Source: UBA11524 sp051883695
GTDB taxonomy: Bacteria; Bacillota; Clostridia; Christensenellales; Aristaeellaceae
Reading direction: 5' to 3'
Length of the DNA stretch: 24,607 bases
Assembly: GCA_051883695.1 (NCBI GenBank)
Contig: JBJEUF010000014.1
Location: 1 to 24,607, forward strand
Shown in pieces: positions 7,987 through 15,326 of the stretch. Numbering within the stretch: position 1 is the first letter of the stretch; every line of letters begins with the position of its first letter. Both the position numbers and the translations under genes were made by a program. The notes under the pieces are model-generated. The model made no database searches, had not been told where the DNA came from, and was given only the letters and a program-made list of their open reading frames with translations.

Positions 7987-8017
7987 GAATGGACGAATAT
8001 CCGTTTGAATGGACGTT
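7987..8017 (-). promoter_or_regulatory. Candidate LytTR operator (direct repeat)
   Basis: On the minus strand AACGTCCATTC (8017-8007) and TTCGTCCATTC (7997-7987) repeat with a 20-nt period, ending 12 nt before the -35 box of the LCP promoter. Against the LytTR half-site pattern [TA][AC][CA]GTTN[AG][TG] they match about 8 and 7 of 9 positions. The known spacing is 21-22 nt, so the period is slightly short. A LytTR regulator gene lies just upstream. Confidence 0.5.
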
Positions 8018-8069
8018 ACATCCCTTTGACATACGCCTCCGTCTCATGTTATCATATTGTAAATCGCGA

Positions 8070-8118
8070 GACATGAAACAGAAAATCTCTTTTGCTGCGC
8101 CGAAACCCTCTTCATGTC
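8070..8118. repeat. Inverted repeat at the end of the LytTR gene
   Basis: GACATGAA at 8070-8077 and TTCATGTC at 8111-8118 form 8-bp perfect arms around a 33-nt loop. The second arm overlaps the stop codon of the LytTR gene. No T-run follows, so it is at best a weak terminator. Confidence 0.35.
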
Positions 8119-8819
8119 CGACGATAGGCAAACAGCCCTTCCCGCACCGCGTTCAATCTGTATTTGCTCACGGGCAGAATCCCGCCCGTTTTCAGCTCCA
8201 GCTCACAGTAGCGGACATACAGGACGTAGTCGAGATTGACCAGTATGGTTCTGTGGCACAGGATGAAGCGCTGTTGCGAAAGCATGGCCTGCAGATCAGA
8301 GATGCGCAGCGGCAGCAGCTCCTGCTGACCGTCCGACAGCCAGGCCCGCAGCTCCCGGCCCCAGGTTTCCGCATAGACGATGTCACTGAGCCGGAATGGC
8401 CGCATCCCGTGCGCTGTGGGGAGCATCACCTCCTGCCGGCCCTTCCGCTGCCGGCAGCAGAGCATCAGCGCCTCCCTGAGCTTGTCCTTCACCAGCGGTT
8501 TGAGCAGATACCGCACAGCACCGACTTCATATCCGCACGGTGCCAGCTCGGTACAATCGGAAACGAGCACAAGCGGTTCCTCGCACCTCTTGCGCAGCGC
8601 CGCTGCCAGCTCGATCCCCTCCCGTCCCGGATCCAGGAAATACGCATCATGGGCTGTACCGGTTTCGATCGCAGCCAGCAGCCCGTCACCGCCGGGATAG
8701 CAGATCGTCTCACACGGGATTTCTTCCTCCGCGGCAATCGCCGTGATCAGCTCCGCCAGCTCACGCAGACTGTCGGCATTCTCATCGCAGAGGGCGATCC
8801 TCATGCGGGCATCATGCAT
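8112..8819 (-). CDS. LytTR-family response regulator
   Basis: The 235-residue two-domain regulator has a receiver with acidic pair D12/E13, phosphoacceptor D63 (in AYFLDPGREG, where FLDI.MP is usual) and K107 (YLLKPL). A LytTR DNA-binding domain follows (about 128-232: DIVYAETWGRE, LPLRISDLQAML, FILCHRTILVNLDYV). Such proteins are AgrA/ComE-like activators of surface and exported functions. No histidine kinase gene is in the window, so its input is unknown. The ATG at 8819-8817 is preferred because GGGGGTG lies 5 nt upstream; an ATG 15 nt further in (8804) is the alternative. The gene is read towards the polysaccharide operon, which has LytTR-like repeats at its promoter. Confidence 0.87.
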   Translation of the reverse strand: MHDARMRIALCDENADSLRELAELITAIAAEEEIPCETICYPGGDGLLAAIETGTAHDAYFLDPGREGIELAAALRKRCEEPLVLVSDCTELAPCGYEVGAVRYLLKPLVKDKLREALMLCCRQRKGRQEVMLPTAHGMRPFRLSDIVYAETWGRELRAWLSDGQQELLPLRISDLQAMLSQQRFILCHRTILVNLDYVLYVRYCELELKTGGILPVSKYRLNAVREGLFAYRRT

Positions 8820-8870
8820 CCGGACACCCCCGTTCATCCTGCATTCCCGAGAGCTGGTAATCCATATACA

Positions 8871-8899
8871 ATAATACCTCATCCAGCCGGATACGTCAA
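8871..8899 (-). promoter_or_regulatory. Promoter of the LytTR regulator gene
   Basis: On the minus strand TTGACG (8899-8894), 17 nt, then TATTAT (8876-8871). Transcription should begin near 8864, about 45 nt before the start codon. No equally good promoter is visible on the plus strand for the divergent gene that starts at 8963. Confidence 0.7.
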
Positions 8900-8962
8900 G
8901 AAACTTCTTATTATAAATTATCTGAACGCCAATCCGTTGTACCATTATTTTGCATTGAAGTC

Positions 8963-9826
8963 ATGATGAATGCCGTGGCGGGCCGCGTTGCGCCCGATTG
9001 CGACCGCAACCTCATTGATCTGCGTGAAGGGATGTGCAAGTCAGCTGTGAAGTACCATATCGACACCATTCCCGTCTGGGACGCGATGAAGCTGGACGGC
9101 GAGTGCTTTCTGTGCGCGCTGCGCCGCAAGACGGAGCTTGGCGAGGTGGAGCGGTATCTCGGCGCCTCCGTCATGGAACCGGATGTCCGCATTCAGGTCA
9201 ACCGGAAGGGCTTCTGCCGCGACCATCAGCGGATGCTCTACGCCATGGACAACCGCCTTGGTCATGCGCTGATGCTGGAAAGCCATGTGAGCGAGACCCG
9301 CGAACGGCTGGACAAGCTGTGCAAACAGATTCGCCATGCCGCCAGGGGAGCCTCCGGCAGCTCCATCCTTGACCGGATCACCGGCAAAACGCCCAGCCCC
9401 GCCAGGGCGATGGAGGATGCGGTCGCCGGCCTTGAAGCGCTGACGGAAACCTGCATCGTCTGCGACTCGATCGCCGACAACATGGGACGCTACCTCCACA
9501 CCTTCTTCCACCTCTACCAGAACGACACCGATTTCCGCAAGCGCTTTGAGGCCAGCAAGGGCATGTGCATCCCCCACGCAGCCGAGCTGCTGAAATCCGC
9601 ACCTCAGGAGCTTGGCAGCCATCAGCTCGCCGCCTTCGCGGACACCGTCTGCCGCCTGACCACCGAGAATTTCGACCGGATGCAGGAGGACATCAGCTGG
9701 TTCTGCCGCAAGTTCGACTATCGCTATTTCGACGAGCCCTGGAAAAACAGCCGCGATGCGGTGGAGCGCACGGTCAACAAGCTGCGCGGCTGGTGCGTCG
9801 GCACGGAGCCGAACCCGAAAAAGTAA
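8963..9826 (+). CDS. DUF6062-like Cys-rich protein
   Basis: The protein is 287 residues from the first ATG. It resembles the uncharacterised DUF6062 family of Bacillota, recognised from YHIDTIPVWDAMK near the start and two paired cysteine motifs. The first pair is ECFLC and GFCRDH; the second is TCIVC and GMCIPH. The repeated CxxC plus CxxH layout suggests two metal sites (zinc or Fe-S) in a duplicated helical fold. There is no signal peptide or membrane helix, so it should be cytoplasmic. The start is uncertain: ATG at 8963 or 8966 has only a weak GAAG; ATG at 9032 and GTG at 9047 are nearer to where the family begins but are badly spaced from GAAGGG. It is the only plus-strand gene before rplJ. 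Function unknown. Confidence 0.75.
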   Translation: MMNAVAGRVAPDCDRNLIDLREGMCKSAVKYHIDTIPVWDAMKLDGECFLCALRRKTELGEVERYLGASVMEPDVRIQVNRKGFCRDHQRMLYAMDNRLGHALMLESHVSETRERLDKLCKQIRHAARGASGSSILDRITGKTPSPARAMEDAVAGLEALTETCIVCDSIADNMGRYLHTFFHLYQNDTDFRKRFEASKGMCIPHAAELLKSAPQELGSHQLAAFADTVCRLTTENFDRMQEDISWFCRKFDYRYFDEPWKNSRDAVERTVNKLRGWCVGTEPNPKK

Positions 9827-9832
9827 TACAAA

Positions 9833-9880
9833 GACCCGTACACCGGTGGATGACACCCCCTTGTGTACGGGTCAGTTTTT
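9833..9880. terminator. Bidirectional terminator between convergent genes
   Basis: A perfect 11-bp stem pairs GACCCGTACAC (9833-9843) with GTGTACGGGTC (9863-9873) and is followed by TTTTT on the plus strand (9876-9880). On the minus strand the stem is followed by a T-rich stretch. It ends the DUF6062-like gene and can also end the convergent hydrolase gene, whose stop codon overlaps the T-run. Confidence 0.9.
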
Positions 9881-10658
9881 ACTTTGTATGCTGCTCAGCC
9901 CCGCGAAACAGCCGCGTGACGGCTTCCGCGATTCGCCCGGACTCCGCGGAAATCGTGCAGACATGCGGGACATTTTCCAGCCAGAGCACGCCCGCCCTGT
10001 CACTGCTCACGCCATTCACGATCACCTCCGCGCTGTCGCGGGAAACGGTGTCGTCCTGTCGGCTCTGGATGGCCAGAACCGGGCATTGCACTGCATGGAG
10101 ATCCCTGCGGGCCATCCTGATCAGGCGGTTCAGATCGCTTCCGCACCTGGTCGGAAAGCCGGTATATCCATAATCGTAGCGGTCGTCCACCGGATAGGGC
10201 GTGCCTTCCCGGCTGCGCCACAGGATCCGCGGTATGAACGGCGCGGCAATGCCCGCAAGGGGCAGCAGCGGATTGAGCACCGCCATGGGGGCGCTGATGG
10301 TCGCAATCGCCGTGGGCTGGAGCGTTTCGGCAATCAGCAGCGCGATGCAGCCGCCCATGCTCAGCCCGGCCACGCTGACGTAATCGCAGTCCTTCTTCAG
10401 GCGCAGGAACGCCTCCTTGCCCGCGTCCAGCCAGTCCTGCCAGCCGGTTTTGCCCATGGCCTCCATGCTTTGCCCATGGCCGGGCAGATTGATCCCCTCC
10501 ACCGTGAACCCTGAGCCGTGCAGCGCCTCGCCCAGGGGCCGCATGTGCGCCGCACTGCCCGTGAAGCCATGCAGCAGCAGCACGCCGTGCCGGTCACCGG
10601 GCATGCGAAAGGGCTGACAGACCGGATCGGAGAAATCCCGTTCAGGACGCTGTTTCAT
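9879..10658 (-). CDS. Alpha/beta hydrolase (carboxylesterase / monoacylglycerol lipase type)
   Basis: The 259-residue cytoplasmic hydrolase resembles Est30-type carboxylesterases. Visible landmarks are the oxyanion-hole motif LLLHGFTGSAAHM, nucleophile elbow GLSMGG, an acid in IQSRQDDTVS and a histidine in ENVPHVCTI. These give a complete Ser-Asp-His triad. The substrate is likely a short or medium-chain acyl ester; the sequence does not fix it. The ATG at 10658 is chosen because AAGGGAG lies 9 nt upstream, whereas the ATG three codons earlier abuts that site. It follows ktrA in the same direction across an 84-nt gap that carries two copies of a 14-bp repeat. It may be read through from ktrBA or have its own regulated promoter. 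Confidence 0.86.
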   Translation of the reverse strand: MKQRPERDFSDPVCQPFRMPGDRHGVLLLHGFTGSAAHMRPLGEALHGSGFTVEGINLPGHGQSMEAMGKTGWQDWLDAGKEAFLRLKKDCDYVSVAGLSMGGCIALLIAETLQPTAIATISAPMAVLNPLLPLAGIAAPFIPRILWRSREGTPYPVDDRYDYGYTGFPTRCGSDLNRLIRMARRDLHAVQCPVLAIQSRQDDTVSRDSAEVIVNGVSSDRAGVLWLENVPHVCTISAESGRIAEAVTRLFRGAEQHTK

Positions 10659-10692
10659 GCAAATCATCTCCCTTGCGCGCAGGATACAGGGG

Positions 10693-10739
10693 GGTATGTT
10701 TCGGGATATTCATTGCTCCCAAAATGGTATGTTTCGGGA
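10693..10739. repeat. Two copies of a 14-bp direct repeat upstream of the hydrolase gene
   Basis: GGTATGTTTCGGGA occurs at 10693-10706 and again at 10726-10739, exactly 33 bp apart (about three helical turns). This is typical spacing for an operator bound by a dimer or tetramer on one face of DNA. The second copy is also one side of a weak CTCCC...GGGAG hairpin behind ktrA. I do not recognise the motif. Confidence 0.6.
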
Positions 10740-10742
10740 GAA

Positions 10743-11396
10743 TCAGCCGATGGCTTCAATATCCTTGGACTGACCGAGCATCAGCAGGACATCGCCCTCC
10801 AGCAGCACCGTCTCCGCCCCGGGGGAACCCAGGAACTTCTCTCCCCGGCGGATCCCGATGACGGAAAGGCCGAAATTCCTCCGGACGTTGATATCCAGCA
10901 GCGTCCGTCCGCACCACTTCGCAGGCGTGAGCACCTCCGCGATCCGGTGGTCGTTGCTCAGCTCGATCAGCTCAATGATGTTGGGGGTATCCAGACTGCG
11001 GGCCACGCGCATCCCCATGTCGCGCTCCGGGAAGACCACGCGGTCCGCGCCAACCTTCAGCAGCACCTTCGCGTGCAAATCGTCCTCCGCCTTGGCAATC
11101 ACCAGCGGAACGCCCGCTTCCTTGCACAGCACCGTCACCAGAATGCTGTCCCGGGAGTTGGAGCCGATCGCGACCACAGCGGCGTCGAAGTTCCGCAGCC
11201 CCAGCGCCGCAAGGGCCGTCTCATCCGTTGCGTCCGCCTGCACGGCGGACATCACGTAGGGCGCCAGCGCATTGACCAGCTCCTCGTCGTTGTCCACCGC
11301 CAGCACCTCATGCCCCATCTGCGTCAGATGCTTCGCCACGCTGGCGCCAAAGCGGCCCAGTCCCAGCACGACGAATTGCTTCTTCCTGTTCTTCAT
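10743..11396 (-). CDS. ktrA: Potassium channel regulatory subunit KtrA/TrkA-type
   Basis: This 217-residue RCK protein gates the membrane subunit KtrB. An N-terminal Rossmann domain carries VVLGLGRFGASVA (GxGxxG) and an acidic residue after the second strand (LAVDND), the NAD(H)/ATP site. A C-terminal RCK_C domain (about 135-217, PAKWCGRTLLDINVRRNFG onwards) is the region that binds c-di-AMP in Bacillota homologues. The ATG at 11396 has AAGGAG 8 nt upstream; a GTG directly before it is possible. It lies 12 nt after the ktrB stop, so the two form an operon transcribed from 12850. Confidence 0.92.
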   Translation of the reverse strand: MKNRKKQFVVLGLGRFGASVAKHLTQMGHEVLAVDNDEELVNALAPYVMSAVQADATDETALAALGLRNFDAAVVAIGSNSRDSILVTVLCKEAGVPLVIAKAEDDLHAKVLLKVGADRVVFPERDMGMRVARSLDTPNIIELIELSNDHRIAEVLTPAKWCGRTLLDINVRRNFGLSVIGIRRGEKFLGSPGAETVLLEGDVLLMLGQSKDIEAIG

Positions 11397-11408
11397 CACA
11401 GTAACTCC

Positions 11409-12788
11409 TTATCCAATCGTAACGGTTTCCTCCGGGAACCGCACATGGCTGCCGCGGGCATCCTGCCGGTTCGCCAGGGCCATCGCAAGCGTCAGCGGCC
11501 CGACGCGTCCCAGATACATCAGCGGAATCAGCGCTATCTTGCTGCCCAGCGACAGCGCCGGCGTCCCGGCGCTTGACACGCCGACCGTCGCCATGGCCGA
11601 GGCCGTTTCAAACATCAGGTCGATAAACGGGACACGGCCATCCTCTGCGACCGCCAGCACCAGTGTAGCCAGCAGGAACGCAAGCATCGTCACCGTGACG
11701 ACCGCCAGCGCCCGATGCACAAGGCTGCGCGGAAGCCGCCTGCCCAGCACGGTCATATCCTCCCGGCCGCGGATCACGGACCAGACCGCCATCATCAGCA
11801 CGGCGATCGTCGTCGTCTTGACGCCGCCGCCGGTGGAAGCGGAATTCGCGCCCACGAACATCAGCAGGATGCTCACCAGCTTCGTCCCGTCCTTCATCGC
11901 CGCCATGTCGATGGAGTTGAATCCGGCTGTCCGCAGCGTGACGGACTGGAAGAACGCGTTGCCGATCCTGTGGCCCGCGCCGTCCACCGCGCCTAAGGTC
12001 GCGGGGTTGCTCCACTCCGCCACCGCGATGTAGACCGTACCGAGCAGCAGCAGCAGACCGGTCATCAGCAGGACGAGCTTTGCGTGGAGGGAGAAATTCC
12101 GCCAGCGGAAGTTGCCGCTGATGACCTCGCTGATCACCGCAAAGCCCGTGCCTCCCAGCACGATCAGCACGGAGACGGTCATCAGAACCAGCGGCTCCCG
12201 GGTGAAGGACGTGAGGCTGGAATAATTGCCGAACAGATCAAAGCCGGCGTTGCAAAACGCGCTGACCGAATGCCAGACGCTGTAGTAGAAGCCCCTGACC
12301 GGCCCCAGCAGGGGCACAAAGCGGATCGCCAGCAGCAGCGCGCCGCCGCCCTCGATCACCAGTGCCAGCAGACCGTACCAGCGGGTCAGGCGGATGAGCC
12401 CCGAATAGGTGGTCGTGTTCATGGACTCCCGGATCAGCAGCCGATCATGGAGCGTGATGCGTTTGCCCAGCACCACCATCGTCAGCGTCGCAAAGATCAT
12501 GAAGCCCAGGCCGCCCAGCTGAATCAGCGTCAGCAGCACCAGCTGGCCGAACAGGTTGAAGGTCGTGCCCGTATCCACCACGACCAGTCCGGTCACACAC
12601 ACGGCGCTGGTCGCGGTGAAGAGCCCCCGTCCAAGACCGATGGATTCTCCCGATTGGGTTGCAAATGGCAGTGACAGCAGGATGCTGCCCACCAGAATGA
12701 TGGCAAGGAAACCGATGCACAGCGTTCTTTCCGGCTTGATGCTCCGCTGCAAAAAGGGCTGAGCATCCTTGCGCCGACCGTGAAGCAC
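11409..12788 (-). CDS. ktrB: Potassium uptake channel subunit KtrB/TrkH family
   Basis: The 459-residue membrane protein has about eight to ten helices arranged as four M1-P-M2 units. The four selectivity-filter loops are visible: SAVCVTGL, SAFCNAGF, TLRTAGFNS and SAMATVGVS, each with the critical glycine. It imports K+ (often Na+-stimulated) together with KtrA. The start GTG at 12788-12786 is preferred because GAGGAG sits 8 nt upstream; a GTG three codons earlier overlaps that site. Length matches KtrB. The promoter overlaps the spoIIE stop codon. No c-di-AMP riboswitch is seen in the short leader. Confidence 0.92.
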   Translation of the reverse strand: MLHGRRKDAQPFLQRSIKPERTLCIGFLAIILVGSILLSLPFATQSGESIGLGRGLFTATSAVCVTGLVVVDTGTTFNLFGQLVLLTLIQLGGLGFMIFATLTMVVLGKRITLHDRLLIRESMNTTTYSGLIRLTRWYGLLALVIEGGGALLLAIRFVPLLGPVRGFYYSVWHSVSAFCNAGFDLFGNYSSLTSFTREPLVLMTVSVLIVLGGTGFAVISEVISGNFRWRNFSLHAKLVLLMTGLLLLLGTVYIAVAEWSNPATLGAVDGAGHRIGNAFFQSVTLRTAGFNSIDMAAMKDGTKLVSILLMFVGANSASTGGGVKTTTIAVLMMAVWSVIRGREDMTVLGRRLPRSLVHRALAVVTVTMLAFLLATLVLAVAEDGRVPFIDLMFETASAMATVGVSSAGTPALSLGSKIALIPLMYLGRVGPLTLAMALANRQDARGSHVRFPEETVTIG

Positions 12789-12821
12789 CTCTCTCACTCC
12801 TCTGCGTTACAGATCCTTCGC

Positions 12822-12850
12822 ATTATACACCGATTTCCTCTCTTTGTAAA
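12822..12850 (-). promoter_or_regulatory. ktrBA promoter embedded in the 3' end of spoIIE
   Basis: On the minus strand TTTACA (12850-12845), a 17-nt spacer and a perfect TATAAT (12827-12822). The spoIIE stop codon TAA lies inside the -10 box. Transcription should start near 12815, leaving about 27 nt before the GTG of ktrB. Confidence 0.75.
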
Positions 12851-15189
12851 GCGCCGCTGCTCCTGAGCCGGATCACCGCCACCGTCTGATCGTCCCTGCG
12901 GCACCCACCCTCCGCATTCAGTGCCGCCTGCATGAGGGTATGCGCGGCTGCCTCCGGCAATGCTTCGTTCAGCGACAGGCGGACGGCGTTCTCCAGCTCC
13001 GAGCGGTTTGCAAACGCCTCCTCCACCCCATCGGACAGAAGGATCACCGCGTCCCCGTCCATCAGGCGCAGGCCGCATTCCCGGCATTCCACATGCTCAA
13101 TGATGCCAATGGGCAGCGCATCGCCCGTAAACTGCCGCAGCGTCCCCCGCTGGTACAGCCAGCTGCCAGCCGCGCCCAGCTTGTCCAGCGCCGCCTGCCC
13201 GCTCCACAGATCCACCGTCAGCAGATCCACCGTCGAGAACCGCTCCCCCTGTCCGCTCAGGAGCATCATGCCGTTGACCGCCGTCAGCGTCTGGGCACGG
13301 GTATACCCGGCGTCCAGGCACAGCCGCAGCAGCTCTACGGTCTGCTGCGAGGCCAGCGCAGCCCGTTCCCCATGACCCATACCATCTGATAGCGCCGCCA
13401 TGTACCGCCCGTCCTGCAGTCTGCCAAACCACACCGTATCCCCGCAGGGGGCGCAATTCTCCTCGCTCTCCACGCCGATGCAGGCCGATGCGCAGCCGCA
13501 TTCAGCCGTCAGCAGCGGCATTTCCGCAATCTGCACGCGATCCCCGTCGACCCGGGAGACCTCCATGGGCGCACCCACCACGTTTCCTGCAAGCACGCAC
13601 AGGGTCTCCGCCTGCTTCCGTGCGCCCGTGATGAACCGCAGCTCAAAGGCCGCCTGCACATGCCCCTGAACCCGCCGGACCCAGGAAAGCTGCACCGGCA
13701 GCGCCGCGTCGGACAGCTCACGGCGGATTCGCCGCGCCGTCACGTCGTCCCACCAGCTTTCGCCGCCCGAGAGCATCGCAAAGCGCCGCGCTGCGCCCGC
13801 CATCGCCGTCAGATGCGTCACCAGCATGTCCCGCTGGTCCATTGCCCGCCGGATGCTGCGCCGCTCCTGCGTATCCTCCTGCCGCAGGTATTCCATGCTC
13901 TGGCGCAGGTAATAGAGCCGCTGGCAGCCAAGGCCGCGCAGCTCCTCCAGCGCGCTTTGCCAGATGGGCTCGTCCGCCTCCCGGCAATCCCAGACGGTTT
14001 CGGCCTTCCCTGCTGCCAGCTCCGTATGCATACAGCCGCAGCGGGTGATCTCCGGGCAGCCTTCGCACAGCTTGCTCTCCCACCATGCCGGGTCATGCGG
14101 CGCCTCCCTGCCGCCCGGCAGGGGGACCGACAGCGCCATGGCATCCACCGTTTTTTCCCATGCGGAAAGCATACTGGCAGCATATGCATCCCCCGGTGCC
14201 GCCCGGGAGGTCAGGAAGAGCCGGAAGAACCGCTGTCCGCGCTCATACAGCCCACGCGGCGCAAGAACGCCGGCGACAGCCCCGGCTGCAGCCGCCATGC
14301 CGCAGCCAACCCCGGCCGTATGGGAAAGGAGCATCGGCAGCAGGCTGCCCAGCAGAAAGGCCGCGCAGGTCAGGGGCCGCCGCCCAAGGGTGTGGAGGAT
14401 GCCCGCCAGGAACCCGCCCAGGGCGAACGCCACCGCCAGCAGCACCGGCAATCCCTGCAAAGCCAGCGTCACGCCCGCAAGCATCCCTGCCACGCAACCC
14501 GCGCCAACCCCCAGATACAGGGCTGCACAGAGCACAATCAGCGATGCGGCAAGGGCGCCGAGGTTGATCCCCAGCAGCATCAGCCGTGCGCCGCCGCAGA
14601 CGAGCATCGCCGCCACGAAGCCCACGCAGACGCGCTCCTCCATGCTCTCCATCCGCCGGGAGGCATCTGCCGCAGATTCCGTCAGCGCCTTGATCCCCCG
14701 GTAGAAAAGCGGCGCGGACAGTGCGCTGACCGGAACCGCCGCCGCGGATGTGACCATCACCAGCGCGGTGCTGCCCATGAAGCCCGCCACCGCCGTTGGC
14801 AGCACCGCAAGCGCGGTGAAGCCCATCAGCACGGGGTTCGTTCTGCGATGCACCGCGAAGGGCGCAGCCAGCAATACCGTCAGGGTGATGAGGCATTCCC
14901 ATCGGGGCGGCATCCCGCACAGCCACCGCAGCGCCATGGCCGCGACCGCGCCCGCCATCGCCTTGCCATAGGGTCTGCCCAAGGCAGCCATCGCCGTGCA
15001 ATAGGATGCGTACAGTCCGGAGGGAATCCCCAGCAGATCCGCCATCGACAGCAGAAAGCCCGGCGCTCCTTCGACCAGCAGACGCAGCACACGCCCGACC
15101 TGCTCCCTTGTCGGCAGCAGCCGCCGGCGCGGTGCATCCAGCATCCGTACCTTTTTCCTTCTGTGCGGTCTGAGCACCATCTCGGCCAT
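12823..15189 (-). CDS. spoIIE: Stage II sporulation protein E, PP2C-type phosphatase
   Basis: SpoIIE dephosphorylates the anti-anti-sigma factor SpoIIAA in the forespore and so activates sigma-F; it also acts at the asymmetric septum. This copy is 788 residues, close to the usual 800-830. A basic N-terminus is followed by about ten membrane helices (roughly 40-330), a central regulatory region, and a C-terminal PPM/PP2C phosphatase domain (about 560-780) with AALSDGMGHGERA, MDGDAVILLSDGVEEAF and RRDDQTVAVIRL. Those supply the metal-binding aspartates. The ATG at 15189 has GGGAGGG about 7 nt upstream. No clear promoter could be fixed in the gap to the copA terminator; a 6-of-7 match to a Spo0A box lies at 15269-15275. 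It marks the organism as a spore former, at least by descent. Confidence 0.95.
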   Translation of the reverse strand: MAEMVLRPHRRKKVRMLDAPRRRLLPTREQVGRVLRLLVEGAPGFLLSMADLLGIPSGLYASYCTAMAALGRPYGKAMAGAVAAMALRWLCGMPPRWECLITLTVLLAAPFAVHRRTNPVLMGFTALAVLPTAVAGFMGSTALVMVTSAAAVPVSALSAPLFYRGIKALTESAADASRRMESMEERVCVGFVAAMLVCGGARLMLLGINLGALAASLIVLCAALYLGVGAGCVAGMLAGVTLALQGLPVLLAVAFALGGFLAGILHTLGRRPLTCAAFLLGSLLPMLLSHTAGVGCGMAAAAGAVAGVLAPRGLYERGQRFFRLFLTSRAAPGDAYAASMLSAWEKTVDAMALSVPLPGGREAPHDPAWWESKLCEGCPEITRCGCMHTELAAGKAETVWDCREADEPIWQSALEELRGLGCQRLYYLRQSMEYLRQEDTQERRSIRRAMDQRDMLVTHLTAMAGAARRFAMLSGGESWWDDVTARRIRRELSDAALPVQLSWVRRVQGHVQAAFELRFITGARKQAETLCVLAGNVVGAPMEVSRVDGDRVQIAEMPLLTAECGCASACIGVESEENCAPCGDTVWFGRLQDGRYMAALSDGMGHGERAALASQQTVELLRLCLDAGYTRAQTLTAVNGMMLLSGQGERFSTVDLLTVDLWSGQAALDKLGAAGSWLYQRGTLRQFTGDALPIGIIEHVECRECGLRLMDGDAVILLSDGVEEAFANRSELENAVRLSLNEALPEAAAHTLMQAALNAEGGCRRDDQTVAVIRLRSSGALQREEIGV

Positions 15190-15283
15190 AAACGTCCCTC
15201 CCGATGCTTTGTGAGGGAAAGCATACGGCAGATGGCTGTCTGTATCCGTCGTTTTTGGGTGCGAGCGCTGTCGATGTAGCGGC

Positions 15284-15313
15284 AAAACGCCCGGAAGCAT
15301 CACGCCTCCGGGC
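15284..15313 (-). terminator. Terminator of the csoR-copA operon
   Basis: A 10-bp GC-rich stem (15304-15313 paired with 15289-15298, one G-T pair, GTGAT loop) is followed on the minus strand by GTTTT. It begins 13 nt after the copA stop codon. It separates the copper operon from spoIIE. Confidence 0.9.
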
Positions 15314-15326
15314 CTGCAAACCGCCG

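Noticed and set aside
8900..8945. LytTR autoregulatory site upstream of its own promoter
   Set aside because: Two half-site-like stretches exist but match only 7 of 9 positions each at a 23-nt spacing; too weak to claim.
15269..15275. Spo0A box upstream of spoIIE
   Set aside because: Six of seven positions match, but no second box or clear promoter could be placed with it.
13660..15279. Long plus-strand frame opposite spoIIE
   Set aside because: Shadow of a GC-rich gene; Arg/Gln/His-rich translation with no recognisable domain.
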